DNA from: Bilabrum cf. latius
Lineage: Eukaryota > Bigyra: Bicosoecida > Bigyra > Bicosoecida
NCBI GenBank assembly: GCA_965178125.1
Contig: CBCXTV010000030.1
Span: 1-26,896 of the forward strand
Length of the DNA: 26,896 bases
Reading direction: 5' to 3'
The notes under the pieces are model-generated. The model saw only the letters and a program-made list of their open reading frames with translations, did not search any database and had not been told where the DNA came from. How positions within the stretch are numbered: position 1 is the stretch's first letter; the number at the start of each line of letters is the position of its first letter. Below are positions 1 to 6,445 of this stretch, in pieces. Made by a program: the position numbers and the translations under genes.

Positions 1-697
1 GAGCCCACCCGGTCGCGAGACCGCCAAAAACAATGCGGTGAAGTACTTCCAGCGCTGTACCATGGAAGCTCGTTCGGAACCGGGTCTCGTCGAAATCCGT
101 GGCGATCCTGTCTGCCGCGGGCAAATCGAATCGCACATAGAAACCGAGGGGAGAAAAAGAACCCTCCGGGCGGTCTATGGCACCGCGAAGAATGCCATTC
201 ACCAACCGCGGTCGGGTCGCGATCCATTCCCACAAGGTATGGACCGCTGTAAACGGTCGGGCGTCGCGTCGCCCTATCGAACCGCCTGCGGCGACCCAAC
301 GAGTGAAGCTTCGGGTCCGACCAGCATCCAGAGCGATGACTGGATTAGTTCCGCGCCACCGCCGGATGTGCGGGGCCGGCGCGTTCTCCACGCCGTCCCA
401 CATGAAACGGCCCATACCGCCTCGCCAAGCCAGGGGCCCGGCTGGCCTCTGGGCCGTGGGCGGCCACGGCGGAACGTCGCCAGGCATGCCCTTAAAACGC
501 CGTGCGTATGACGGCAATTCATCGACCATGAGATAGGCGCCTAGGGTCGTGCCGCTCTCAGTCGTCACCCGGCTTGCCGTTGCGGCGGGCATTTCCGGCG
601 CGTTCGCTATCTCCGCCTCGGAGACCAGCTCTGCCGGAATGTCCGCCCTCGCGACCGCCTCCGTGATCGACGCCTGGTCGACGCTGCTTGTCGCCAT
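1..697 (-). CDS. ART-like protein, N-terminal part (cut by window start)
   Basis: 5' part of the 368-aa protein seen whole at 13311-14417. The ATG is at 697-695. The C-terminal part would continue to the left of the window, or, if the molecule is circular, at 13720-13311. The leader motif (820-848) and a TATATA-containing stretch near 733 lie upstream. Confidence 0.7.
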   Translation of the reverse strand, partial: MATSSVDQASITEAVARADIPAELVSEAEIANAPEMPAATASRVTTESGTTLGAYLMVDELPSYARRFKGMPGDVPPWPPTAQRPAGPLAWRGGMGRFMWDGVENAPAPHIRRWRGTNPVIALDAGRTRSFTRWVAAGGSIGRRDARPFTAVHTLWEWIATRPRLVNGILRGAIDRPEGSFSPLGFYVRFDLPAADRIATDFDETRFRTSFHGTALEVLHRIVFGGLATGWA

Positions 698-819
698 CAC
701 CTTTTCTTTCCAAGGCCCAAGCCATGTTTTGTATATAGAGGCGCTGGAGACCTGGGTATGAATCCAAGAAGAAAAAATGCTCGGTCCTTCCCGCGTTCAG
801 ATTCACATTTCTGGACAAA

Positions 820-848
820 ACACCGGCAGCTCACGAGGGCGCACGGCG
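820..848 (-). promoter_or_regulatory. Leader motif 1 (upstream of ART-like gene)
   Basis: Read on the minus strand this is CGCCGTGCGCCC, then TC, then GTGAGC and TGCCGGTGT. It is one of seven copies per unit, all in the orientation of the genes. GTGAGC looks like a 5' splice donor. A pyrimidine-rich tract ending in ACCCAG at 752 could be its acceptor, giving an 83-nt leader intron (752-834) before the ATG at 697. Confidence 0.75.
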
Positions 849-877
849 GAAAAAAAGACCACTGAATGGATACACTC

Positions 878-1582
878 CGCCCGTGGCGACCCGCCCGCGC
901 GCCCGCCCGCTCGCCCGTCCGCCCGTCTGCCCGCCCGCCCGCCCGTACGACCGCTCGCCCGCTCGCCCTTTCGTCCGCCCACCCGCGTGCACCCGCCCGC
1001 CCTTTCACCCAATTGCCCGCACGCCTGCCCGCCCACTCGACCGTGCGTCCGCCCAGAGGCCCGCCCACCGGCCCGCCCGGGCGCCCACCCGCCAGCCCGC
1101 TCGCCGGCCCTCAGGCCCGTTGGCCGGTTTGCCCGCTCGCGCCTCCGTCCGCCCGTGGCCCGCCCGCTCGCGAACCCGCTGGCTAGCCCGCGCGCCCGCC
1201 CGCCTACACCAATCCACTCGCGCACGCTCGCTCCCGCCCACCCGGCCGCCCGTCCGCCCGCCCGTCCGACAGCCAGCCGACCCGTCCGCCCGCGAGCCTG
1301 CCTGCCCACGCGTGCGCGCGCTCGCCTGCTTGCGCACACCCGCGCGCGCTCACGCGCGTACGCGTGGCGACCCGCGGGCTCGCCGGCCCAACAGCTCCAC
1401 CGGATAGCCGCTCGGCTTTCTGCCCGCTCCCCCGCCCGCCCGATCGCCCGCGCACCCACCCGATCGCTCGCCCGACCAGTCGCCCGCCCGCCCGCCTGCC
1501 CGCCCGCCCGCCCGTCCTCCGCCCGCCTGCCCGCGAACAGGCCCGCCCGCGCGCCCGCACGCCGGGCCGCCCACCCGCCCGG
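878..1582. repeat. C-rich 4-bp quasi-repeat array 1 (about 705 bp)
   Basis: Degenerate CCCG/CGCC tandem repeat, G-rich on the gene-coding (minus) strand, filling the spacer between the zinc-finger gene and the ART leader motif. Period 4 makes all six frames open, producing artefact ORFs rich in Pro-Ala-Arg or Gly-Arg-Ala. Runs of GGG separated by C or short loops on the minus strand have G-quadruplex potential. Confidence 0.9.
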
Positions 1583-1723
1583 AAATGTCAGACATTCCCT
1601 GTCATAAGGAAACTGTTGCGCGGTGAGATGCATCCTCAGAAAAACTCCACGCTCGTATGAAAACGCCAAGAAAAATGCTCGAGGAAAGTACCCAGATCAC
1701 TCAAACGAATGACTGCAATGTTC

Positions 1724-2374
1724 CTAAAAGCCATGCCGTGTCCCCGCTACAAGTACGCATGCCGATATTACCTCCGCCATCGCTGCTGCAACACTCGACG
1801 ACCGAAGTGGTGGCGGCGTGCGCTCGCGCGACGAGGAGGCCGCGCTCGAGCTCGCTGACAACGACGAGATCGGAGTCAACGCCCGCGCCCACATGCGGGC
1901 AACTCGCATCCCGACGTCAGCAACGTCTGCGGCATTCATAGATGACCGCAAACTCTCGAGCATGCGACCCCCTCGAGTCGCCCCCAGCGCTTCGGACAAC
2001 GTTGTCCAAGCCACCGCGACACATGCGCGATGCTCCGTGGGCAACGTGTCCCATGCAAGACGCGCCGCAAACACCGCAATCACGAACTTCATCGCACCAG
2101 TGACAGATTCGATGTTGTACGCGAGGCACAACATCTTCTCATCATACACCAAATACGTGCCGCAATCACGGAGTTCCCAAAGCGCCTCATACCGAATTCC
2201 ATGCAAGGAGCGCCTGAGTTGTGACCCCTCTCCACGACGCGCGCCGGGGCGCGAGAGTCGATGGCTGTGTCCCTCACAACTGCAGTGCGCCCCACAGTAA
2301 GGTCCGCCGACAGCCAGACAGCGGACCGCAGCGACGTTCGAGCATCCCTCAATCGCGCACGACCGAGAAGCCAT
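1724..2374 (-). CDS. Zinc-finger protein with B-box-like Cys/His cluster, 216 aa
   Basis: The ATG at 2374 has A at -3 and G at +4, and the frame ends in TAG. Residues 6-38 carry C6, C11, C19, C27, H30, C31, C33, H36 and H38, a spacing reminiscent of B-box-type double zinc-binding modules. That suggests a protein-interaction or nucleic-acid-linked role rather than an enzyme. The rest has Ala-rich helical stretches (about 95-180) and a Ser/Arg/Pro-rich tail, with no catalytic motif that I recognise. It lies 219 nt downstream of the 36-aa membrane ORF and shares its leader motif at 2751-2780. The leader contains a run of T ending in CAG (about 2430-2420), a good 3' splice site, so the 5' end may be spliced. 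Function unknown. Confidence 0.75.
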   Translation of the reverse strand: MASRSCAIEGCSNVAAVRCLAVGGPYCGAHCSCEGHSHRLSRPGARRGEGSQLRRSLHGIRYEALWELRDCGTYLVYDEKMLCLAYNIESVTGAMKFVIAVFAARLAWDTLPTEHRACVAVAWTTLSEALGATRGGRMLESLRSSMNAADVADVGMRVARMWARALTPISSLSASSSAASSSRERTPPPLRSSSVAAAMAEVISACVLVAGTRHGF

Positions 2375-2482
2375 GATACGCTCGCGGGTTTATTGCGCGC
2401 GGATCGTTTCGGGACGCTCTGACACTCGCTGAAAAAAATCATGCGAAACACATATAACTCACGCTCGGTTCTAGGCCGGAAG

Positions 2483-2512
2483 ACCGCCCGTCCGCTCGCC
2501 CGACTGCTCGCC
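2483..2512. repeat. Short C-rich quasi-repeat
   Basis: About 30 bp of the same CCCG-type sequence as the long arrays, in the leader of the zinc-finger gene. It may be a seed or remnant of an array. Confidence 0.4.
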
Positions 2513-2593
2513 TCTCCGAAGGTCCACCGTGCCGCCTGCTCATTAGCGTCCCCGCGTGAACGCCCGTTCCTCATAGGGAAGTGACCTGCAACA

Positions 2594-2704
2594 TCACTCT
2601 CGCACTTGCTGCGAAAACACCATGCCTGTACCAATCAATGCTACCGCTGTGACGAGCATGACCAAGATTGGAAGAAGATCAGAGCTGCAAGTTTCCATCA
2701 CCAT
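2594..2704 (-). CDS. 36-aa single-pass membrane microprotein
   Basis: An ATG-initiated ORF of 36 codons plus TGA, with a second Met two codons in. Residues 10-30 are strongly hydrophobic (LLPILVMLV, then TAVALIG and TGMVF), fitting one transmembrane helix. A short polar N-terminus and the tail SQQVRE flank it. It is the first ATG after leader motif 2. A pyrimidine tract ending GCGGAG at 2711 immediately precedes the ATG, as expected if a 55-nt leader intron (2711-2765) starting with the GA-type donor of the motif is removed. It could also be the first exon of the downstream zinc-finger gene. No homolog recognised. Confidence 0.45.
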   Translation of the reverse strand: MVMETCSSDLLPILVMLVTAVALIGTGMVFSQQVRE

Positions 2705-2750
2705 GTGCACCTCCGCAAAAAAAAAGACGTGATGAAAGCACAACTTGTTT

Positions 2751-2780
2751 CCACCGGCAGCTCTCCTTGGGCGCACGGCG
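2751..2780 (-). promoter_or_regulatory. Leader motif 2 (upstream of microprotein and zinc-finger gene)
   Basis: Minus strand: CGCCGTGCGCCC, AAG, GAGAGC, TGCCGGTGG. This is the GA variant of the donor-like core. It lies just after the stop (2804) of the 184-aa gene and before the 36-aa ORF. Confidence 0.75.
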
Positions 2781-2803
2781 AGACATGAAAAAGAAAACAA
2801 TGA

Positions 2804-3417
2804 TCAGTCCGTTGCTCGAACATTCACATACCAATGCAGGAAGGCATTGTTAATGACATTCTCCATCGCGCTTTGCGCTTTCTTCTCACATGCGCCACAG
2901 ATGCAGACACACTTGCCCGTCCGACTCCCTGATGGCACAAGCATGTGATCGGCTACGAAAGGTGACGGAAAAAAACAGCCAATGCAGTGTCGTGCACGGA
3001 ACTCATGCAAATCCGAATGGACTGCTTCCGAGAAATGAGACTAGCCACATTGGTGGATCGATCAAAAAAATGATAACACTTTCACACACACACACACACG
3101 GTATGGTCGCGGCCGGTCAATTCTTTTCGTGTGACAATCACCAAGACCAAATTCTGACAGAGCGAGTAAACATATGAAATTGCCTTCTGCACAGACATGT
3201 TGTCCGACAAGCCGTGCGTAAGCATCATCAGACTCCGGCAACGGATCTTTCCATCCGAACCGCAATGACAACGGATGCTCAAGGTTTGTTGCGGGACACA
3301 AGCACGCACTATACATTGAAAAAACAAGCTATACAAAACAAAGTTCGCGTTGCCCGGCACTGTCTGTTTCATGCCGGTCGTCACGAACACAAAGGCGTCA
3401 TGGCGTTTTACGGCCAT
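2804..3417 (-). CDS. Cys-rich protein of unknown function, two exons, about 184 aa
   Basis: Exon 1 (3417-3100) starts at an ATG that overlaps the stop of the 149-aa gene, and it stays open for 106 codons. Exon 2 (3040-2804) gives 78 codons and a TGA. They join in phase 0 if the 59-nt GT-AG intron 3099-3041 is removed. The donor is a (GT)n tract and the acceptor is GGCTAG. Cys motifs suggest zinc binding: RCHCGSDGKIRC in exon 1, CIGC and CVCICGAC in exon 2. No signal peptide or membrane segment is clear. A competing open frame (3316-3062) exists over exon 1, but it does not join in phase with the convincing C-terminal exon. No family recognised. Confidence 0.5.
3041..3099 (-). other. Predicted 59-nt intron in the Cys-rich gene, donor in a (GT)n microsatellite
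   Basis: Minus strand begins GTGTGTGT and ends GGCTAG, with a T-run near the middle. Removing it restores one continuous frame. The (CA)n tract on the plus strand (about 3083-3099) is a simple microsatellite placed exactly at the donor. Confidence 0.45.
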
Positions 3418-3857
3418 TTGACACCGACTTCGCGAGCACGACGTCGGAGTTCGACGCCCTGGGTCGGCGTACATCCGAGCCACCGAATGCGCCGATTGAA
3501 TTCTTGCCACTCGGCGTGGCCGATGGGCACCAGATCAGGGTGCTTATGGAAAACAATCCATGGCAACCCTTTCTCCGTCCCGAAGGCAGGGCTCTCACAC
3601 GGCAACCGCGGCGGTACGCCGGCTTTGCGAAACTCAGCGTCTGTCCACCACTGATATTTCACGCCCTCGTCCCTCGAGTCGTGGAGCGACTGCACCCATC
3701 TCCTGTACTGCGCTTCACACGAGCGCATATATGAGCGCACCCATGCGGACGGGTCGCTCACCTTTTCGCCAGCAGCGCTTGAGGACGCCGGCATGTCCAC
3801 CACCTCTTCCGCTTCATCAGCCGGAGAAATGGGCGAAGCACTTCCATACCACGCCAT
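3408..3857 (-). CDS. Hypothetical protein, 149 aa
   Basis: The frame is open from 3905, but the first ATG is at 3857 (G at -3, G at +4), giving 149 aa ending TAA. The N-terminus (about 40 residues) is acidic and Ser-rich. The remainder is rich in Trp, Arg and aromatics (RRWVQSLHDSRDEG, YQWWTDAEFRKAG, EWQEFNRRIRWLG), giving the look of a compact helical domain. No catalytic signature recognised. Its last 10 bases overlap the ATG of the next gene (ATGGCCGTAA contains start and stop), so the two may be translated from one mRNA. It is governed by leader motif 3 at 4072-4099. Confidence 0.6.
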   Translation of the reverse strand: MAWYGSASPISPADEAEEVVDMPASSSAAGEKVSDPSAWVRSYMRSCEAQYRRWVQSLHDSRDEGVKYQWWTDAEFRKAGVPPRLPCESPAFGTEKGLPWIVFHKHPDLVPIGHAEWQEFNRRIRWLGCTPTQGVELRRRAREVGVKWP

Positions 3858-4071
3858 ACCCACGGATGAAGAGGAAACTCGGGATGGGGCGACAAAAAGA
3901 CGCAATCAAACGACGTCTGAATGCGAGCACCAACATTTCGGAGAGGAATGAATGATCACTTGGAAAAGATGCATGCGAGAAAACAATGCCATGATACGCT
4001 CATGCTGTTCCACGCAGACATGGGACAATGACATGGCCAATCTCCGTATTGTCCTGAAAATCGCATATCAA

Positions 4072-4099
4072 GGACCGGCAGCTTACCATGGGCGCACGC
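4072..4099 (-). promoter_or_regulatory. Leader motif 3 (upstream of 149-aa/184-aa pair)
   Basis: Minus strand: GCGTGCGCCC, ATG, GTAAGC, TGCCGGTCC. The donor-like core reads GTAAGC. TTTTCAG ending at 4054 would give an unusually short 33-nt intron, so a later acceptor is more likely if the site is spliced. It is the end of duplicated block A. Confidence 0.7.
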
Positions 4100-4437
4100 A
4101 AAAGAGAAGAAACTATGAGATAAAAATATTTTTCCCGCCCTCGCTTCCGCAACAATGTAATACACAGACCACACGTCTACACAAATGCCCGCACCCTACA
4201 GGACACACCAGGACCGCAAAACCGCACGCCAGCACGGCGGGTGCTAGACAACAATTTGGCGCGCTCTCCTGTGACGGACTTGTGCCACAGGGCACCGACA
4301 CGGATAACGCAGACTGCCTCAGACGCCCCTCGTTTACCATGACGAGGCACAGACCCACAGGGAGGACCGCAAAACGCGTCCACCTGGCGGACGCGAAATT
4401 GGGCCCAGAATACGGCCACCATTTCGCGGCCGGAAAA
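4072..4437 (-). repeat. Duplicated upstream block A (paralog of 5959-6318)
   Basis: About 360 bp closely similar to 5959-6318 over its full length, with a leader motif at the gene-proximal end of both. In both cases a gene follows on the minus strand. The conserved sequence is therefore a candidate promoter/leader module. It contains a Cys-rich ORF in both copies (4340-4113 here, 75 aa beginning MVNEGR), but most differences change amino acids, so I do not call it a gene. Confidence 0.75.
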
Positions 4438-4530
4438 CGGCACCAAAACCGGGGGCAAAAATGGGGGACCCGACTGTTGGGTCCCCCTTTTTTCCTCTAT
4501 TTTTTGTGGCCGTTTTCCGGCCGCCGAAAT
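4421..4530. repeat. 110-bp imperfect palindrome with inner hairpin and T-run
   Basis: The arms at 4421-4443 and 4506-4530 are reverse complements apart from two single-base gaps. Inside is a perfect 9-bp stem (GGGGGACCC at 4463-4471, GGGTCCCCC at 4479-4487) with a 7-nt loop and six Ts. In a bacterium this would read as an intrinsic terminator. Here it more likely belongs to a family of palindromic elements shared with 11306-11408. Confidence 0.7.
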
Positions 4531-4645
4531 AGGCCCGCGGCGCGGACCGCCGAGATGCACACCTCCGGGGGGGCCACTGTACACAGTTCCCCGGCCACAC
4601 GCGCCCTGCTGGAGAATAACACACGGCGCCCGCGGACAAACTGTA

Positions 4646-4960
4646 CTACACGGGTGCGGAAAAAAACACCGACCAACCGAACGCACAGGCACGTTCTACG
4701 TGTAGGCTGCGCCACACCTTTGCCGACCCAAAACAGTGTGCTGCATTTGGACACATGCGGTACAGAAATTCCCAGAGATTCTCACGAAGTTCATCGAATC
4801 TTTGTCCACTTGCACCCCATTTGCCAGAAGTGTCGCGATTTATAAACCAAGTCCGGTCCAATTTCGGCAATCATAGCTCATTGTCCACGACCGTGATTCC
4901 CGCGAAAAATGAGCAACATGTGTCGGCGATGAAGACAACTTCTCCGCGATTTCGGTCCAT
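4646..4960 (-). pseudogene. Broken or recoded ORF, possibly hydrolase-like remnant
   Basis: From the ATG at 4960 the frame reads 29 codons containing VVFIADTCCSFFAG, then a TGA at 4873-4871. It then continues in the same frame for 74 codons (LPKLDRTWFINRDTSG onward) to a TAG at 4646. Both halves look like one protein. The first part faintly recalls the nucleophile strand of SGNH-type esterases, but the GDS Ser is not there and I would not assign a function. Explanations are a decayed gene, an unrecognised intron, or stop readthrough. It has no leader motif of its own, so it may be the 3' end of the 131-aa transcript. Confidence 0.35.
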
Positions 4961-5020
4961 TCAAGGCAATGTTGGCAGGCTTTCCCTTAGCGGTCCATAC
5001 CAAAACAAATCGCTAGTCTC

Positions 5021-5021
5021 A
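5021..5021. other. Only detected difference between unit copies (A here, T at 18741)
   Basis: Copy 1 has A, copy 2 has T in otherwise identical context beside C-rich array 2. It shows either a real polymorphism between units or an assembly/base-calling error. Confidence 0.9.
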
Positions 5022-5046
5022 CTCGCGATCTGCTCTCTCACGCCTG

Positions 5047-5179
5047 CACACCCGCGGGCCCACCCGCCCGCCCGCTGGCCTCTCCGCCCGTCCGGACGCC
5101 CGCTAGCCCGCCCGCCTGCCCACCGGTCGGCCCGCGCGCCCGTCCGACCGCTCACCCGCCCGCCCGTCCTCCCGACCGT
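5047..5179. repeat. C-rich 4-bp quasi-repeat array 2 (about 133 bp)
   Basis: Same CCCG-type degenerate repeat and same strand polarity as arrays 1 and 3. It lies between the 131-aa gene and the broken ORF. Confidence 0.85.
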
Positions 5180-5408
5180 CAAGAGTAAAAGAACATCTAT
5201 ATTCGAAAACGCGTCCAGAAGCAGGGTTGTCTAGGGAAACGGGGGATTTTTCAAGTCGTGCGACTTGCAACAAAATTCTGGCATGAAAACGCCATTTTCT
5301 ATCAGCCTACGGAACGGTGGATGCGGCAGTTTACCTTACCTTACACAGACACGGTCATGGATGCGCCAGTTGGGTTTTCCACAAGAGGACCAGGTCCGGA
5401 CCCCTTCT

Positions 5409-5903
5409 TCACATCGTATTTTCAAAACAAAGAACCCAATCCACGAGGAGGCAGGCGACGGAGGGCGGGCGGGGGTCGGGCCAGCCAGCCATGTGCGTAC
5501 GCAGGTGGAACGCGACGTCTTGCAAGACGTCGTGCATGGTGAGATGCGGTTTGACGATGACGTCGTCGACCGCGTCCTGGTGCCTTTCGATACAGGTTCC
5601 TTAACTTCAAAATCTGAGCGGAGGAGAAGCTACCTTTCGCGTACGACGAGGGCGTCCACACAGACGCGGCCGTGGCGGGCCTTCCCGCTTACCTCTCGCC
5701 GAGTCACATTGGCGGGCTGTGTGGCACACCTGTTGCCGAGTCGGACGGGACCGCGCCAAAAGAGCCTGCCGTTTTAAAACGGGCCCGGTAGACGGGACAG
5801 GGTCCGAAAAGCCAACTGACGCAATCATGACCTCGCCGTTTAGCCGCCCGACAAGAATGCACGACTCGGAATGATCTGGGAAGTTTGAAATGGGTCCGGA
5901 CAC
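5409..5903 (-). CDS. Hypothetical protein, three exons, about 131 aa
   Basis: Three open segments in different frames join cleanly if two short GT-AG introns are removed: exon 1 from 5903 to 5730, intron 5729-5681 (49 nt), exon 2 5680-5634, intron 5633-5584 (50 nt), exon 3 5583-5409 ending TGA. The joined reading has a plausible composition throughout (for example GRVCVDALVVRERHQDAVDD across the second junction). The second intron is flanked by the direct repeat CGAAAGG. The 5' end is uncertain: the frame opens with GTG at 5903 and has no in-frame ATG upstream, so a further leader exon near motif 4 (5959-5986) is likely. No family recognised. Confidence 0.45.
5584..5633 (-). other. Predicted 50-nt intron flanked by a 7-bp direct repeat
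   Basis: Minus strand GTAGCT to CGAAAG. CGAAAGG occurs at both exon-intron junctions, the arrangement expected if the intron arose by insertion with target duplication (introner-like). The frame is restored by removal. Confidence 0.45.
5681..5729 (-). other. Predicted 49-nt intron
   Basis: Minus strand begins GTGTGC after CAACAG and ends GGGAAG. Removal joins exon 1 and exon 2 in phase 0. Confidence 0.4.
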
Positions 5904-5958
5904 ATCATGGGAGAGTGAGATGGCCAGACGTCACGGTGTCATGAAAACCCACAATCGG

Positions 5959-5986
5959 TGACCGGCAGCTCACCATGGGCGCACGG
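5959..5986 (-). promoter_or_regulatory. Leader motif 4 (upstream of the 131-aa gene)
   Basis: Minus strand: CCGTGCGCCC, ATG, GTGAGC, TGCCGGTCA. Start of the leader of the three-exon gene and end of duplicated block B. Confidence 0.75.
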
Positions 5987-6318
5987 AAAACAACGACGTT
6001 TGAAAGAAACAATTTTTCCCGCCGTCGCTTCCGAAACAAGATGATACACAGACCGCACGCCTACACAAATGCCCGCACCCTGCAGGACACAGCATGACAT
6101 TAAAACCGCATGCCCGCACGGCGGCCGCCAGGCAACAATTTGGCGCGCTCTCCTGTGACGGACTTCGACCGCAGAGAACCGACACGGATAACGCAGACTG
6201 CCTACGACGCCCCTCGTTTACCATGACGAGGCAGAGACCCACAGGGAGGACCGCAAAACGCGTCCGCGTTTCGGACACGAAATTCGGCCCAGAATACGGC
6301 CCCCATGTGACGTCCGGA
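5959..6318 (-). repeat. Duplicated upstream block B (paralog of 4072-4437)
   Basis: Homologous to block A from the leader motif out to a GGCCCAGAATACGGCC segment. It lies in the 128-bp-plus gap after the Rep stop and before the 131-aa gene. Its Cys-rich ORF (6224-5970, 84 aa beginning MVNEGR) parallels that of block A. A TATATAAAG stretch occurs at the far end (about 6319-6328). Best read as a shared promoter/leader module. Confidence 0.75.
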
Positions 6319-6445
6319 ATATATAAAGACGACAGTCCCTTCTACAATATCTGCAGGACACGCACCTCCGACGCACAGCAATCGCGTTTGCATTTTCCTG
6401 CCAAGAGACACGCTTTGGAAATACAGATTCAATCACAAGAGAAAA

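Noticed and set aside
777-1669. Long ORFs on both strands across C-rich array 1 (Pro-Ala-Arg and Gly-Arg-Ala rich proteins up to 288 aa)
   Set aside because: All frames are open because of the 4-bp GC repeat; no start context, domain or conservation supports coding.
3062-3316. 84-codon ORF overlapping exon 1 of the Cys-rich gene
   Set aside because: Protein-like at first, but it does not join in phase with the C-terminal exon, whereas the 3417-3100 frame does.
4113-4340. Cys-rich ORF (75 aa) in block A and its relative 5970-6224 in block B as a gene pair
   Set aside because: Kept only as part of the duplicated blocks: differences are mostly amino-acid changing, and one ORF ends inside the leader motif.
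4463-4493. Intrinsic (Rho-independent) bacterial terminator
   Set aside because: Hairpin plus T-run fits, but the rest of the window is eukaryotic and it lies inside a larger palindrome with no gene ending before it on plus.
3952-4845. 297-codon plus-strand ORF across block A and the palindrome
   Set aside because: Crosses a palindrome and a duplicated non-coding-like block; no domain, and the strand is opposite to all genes.
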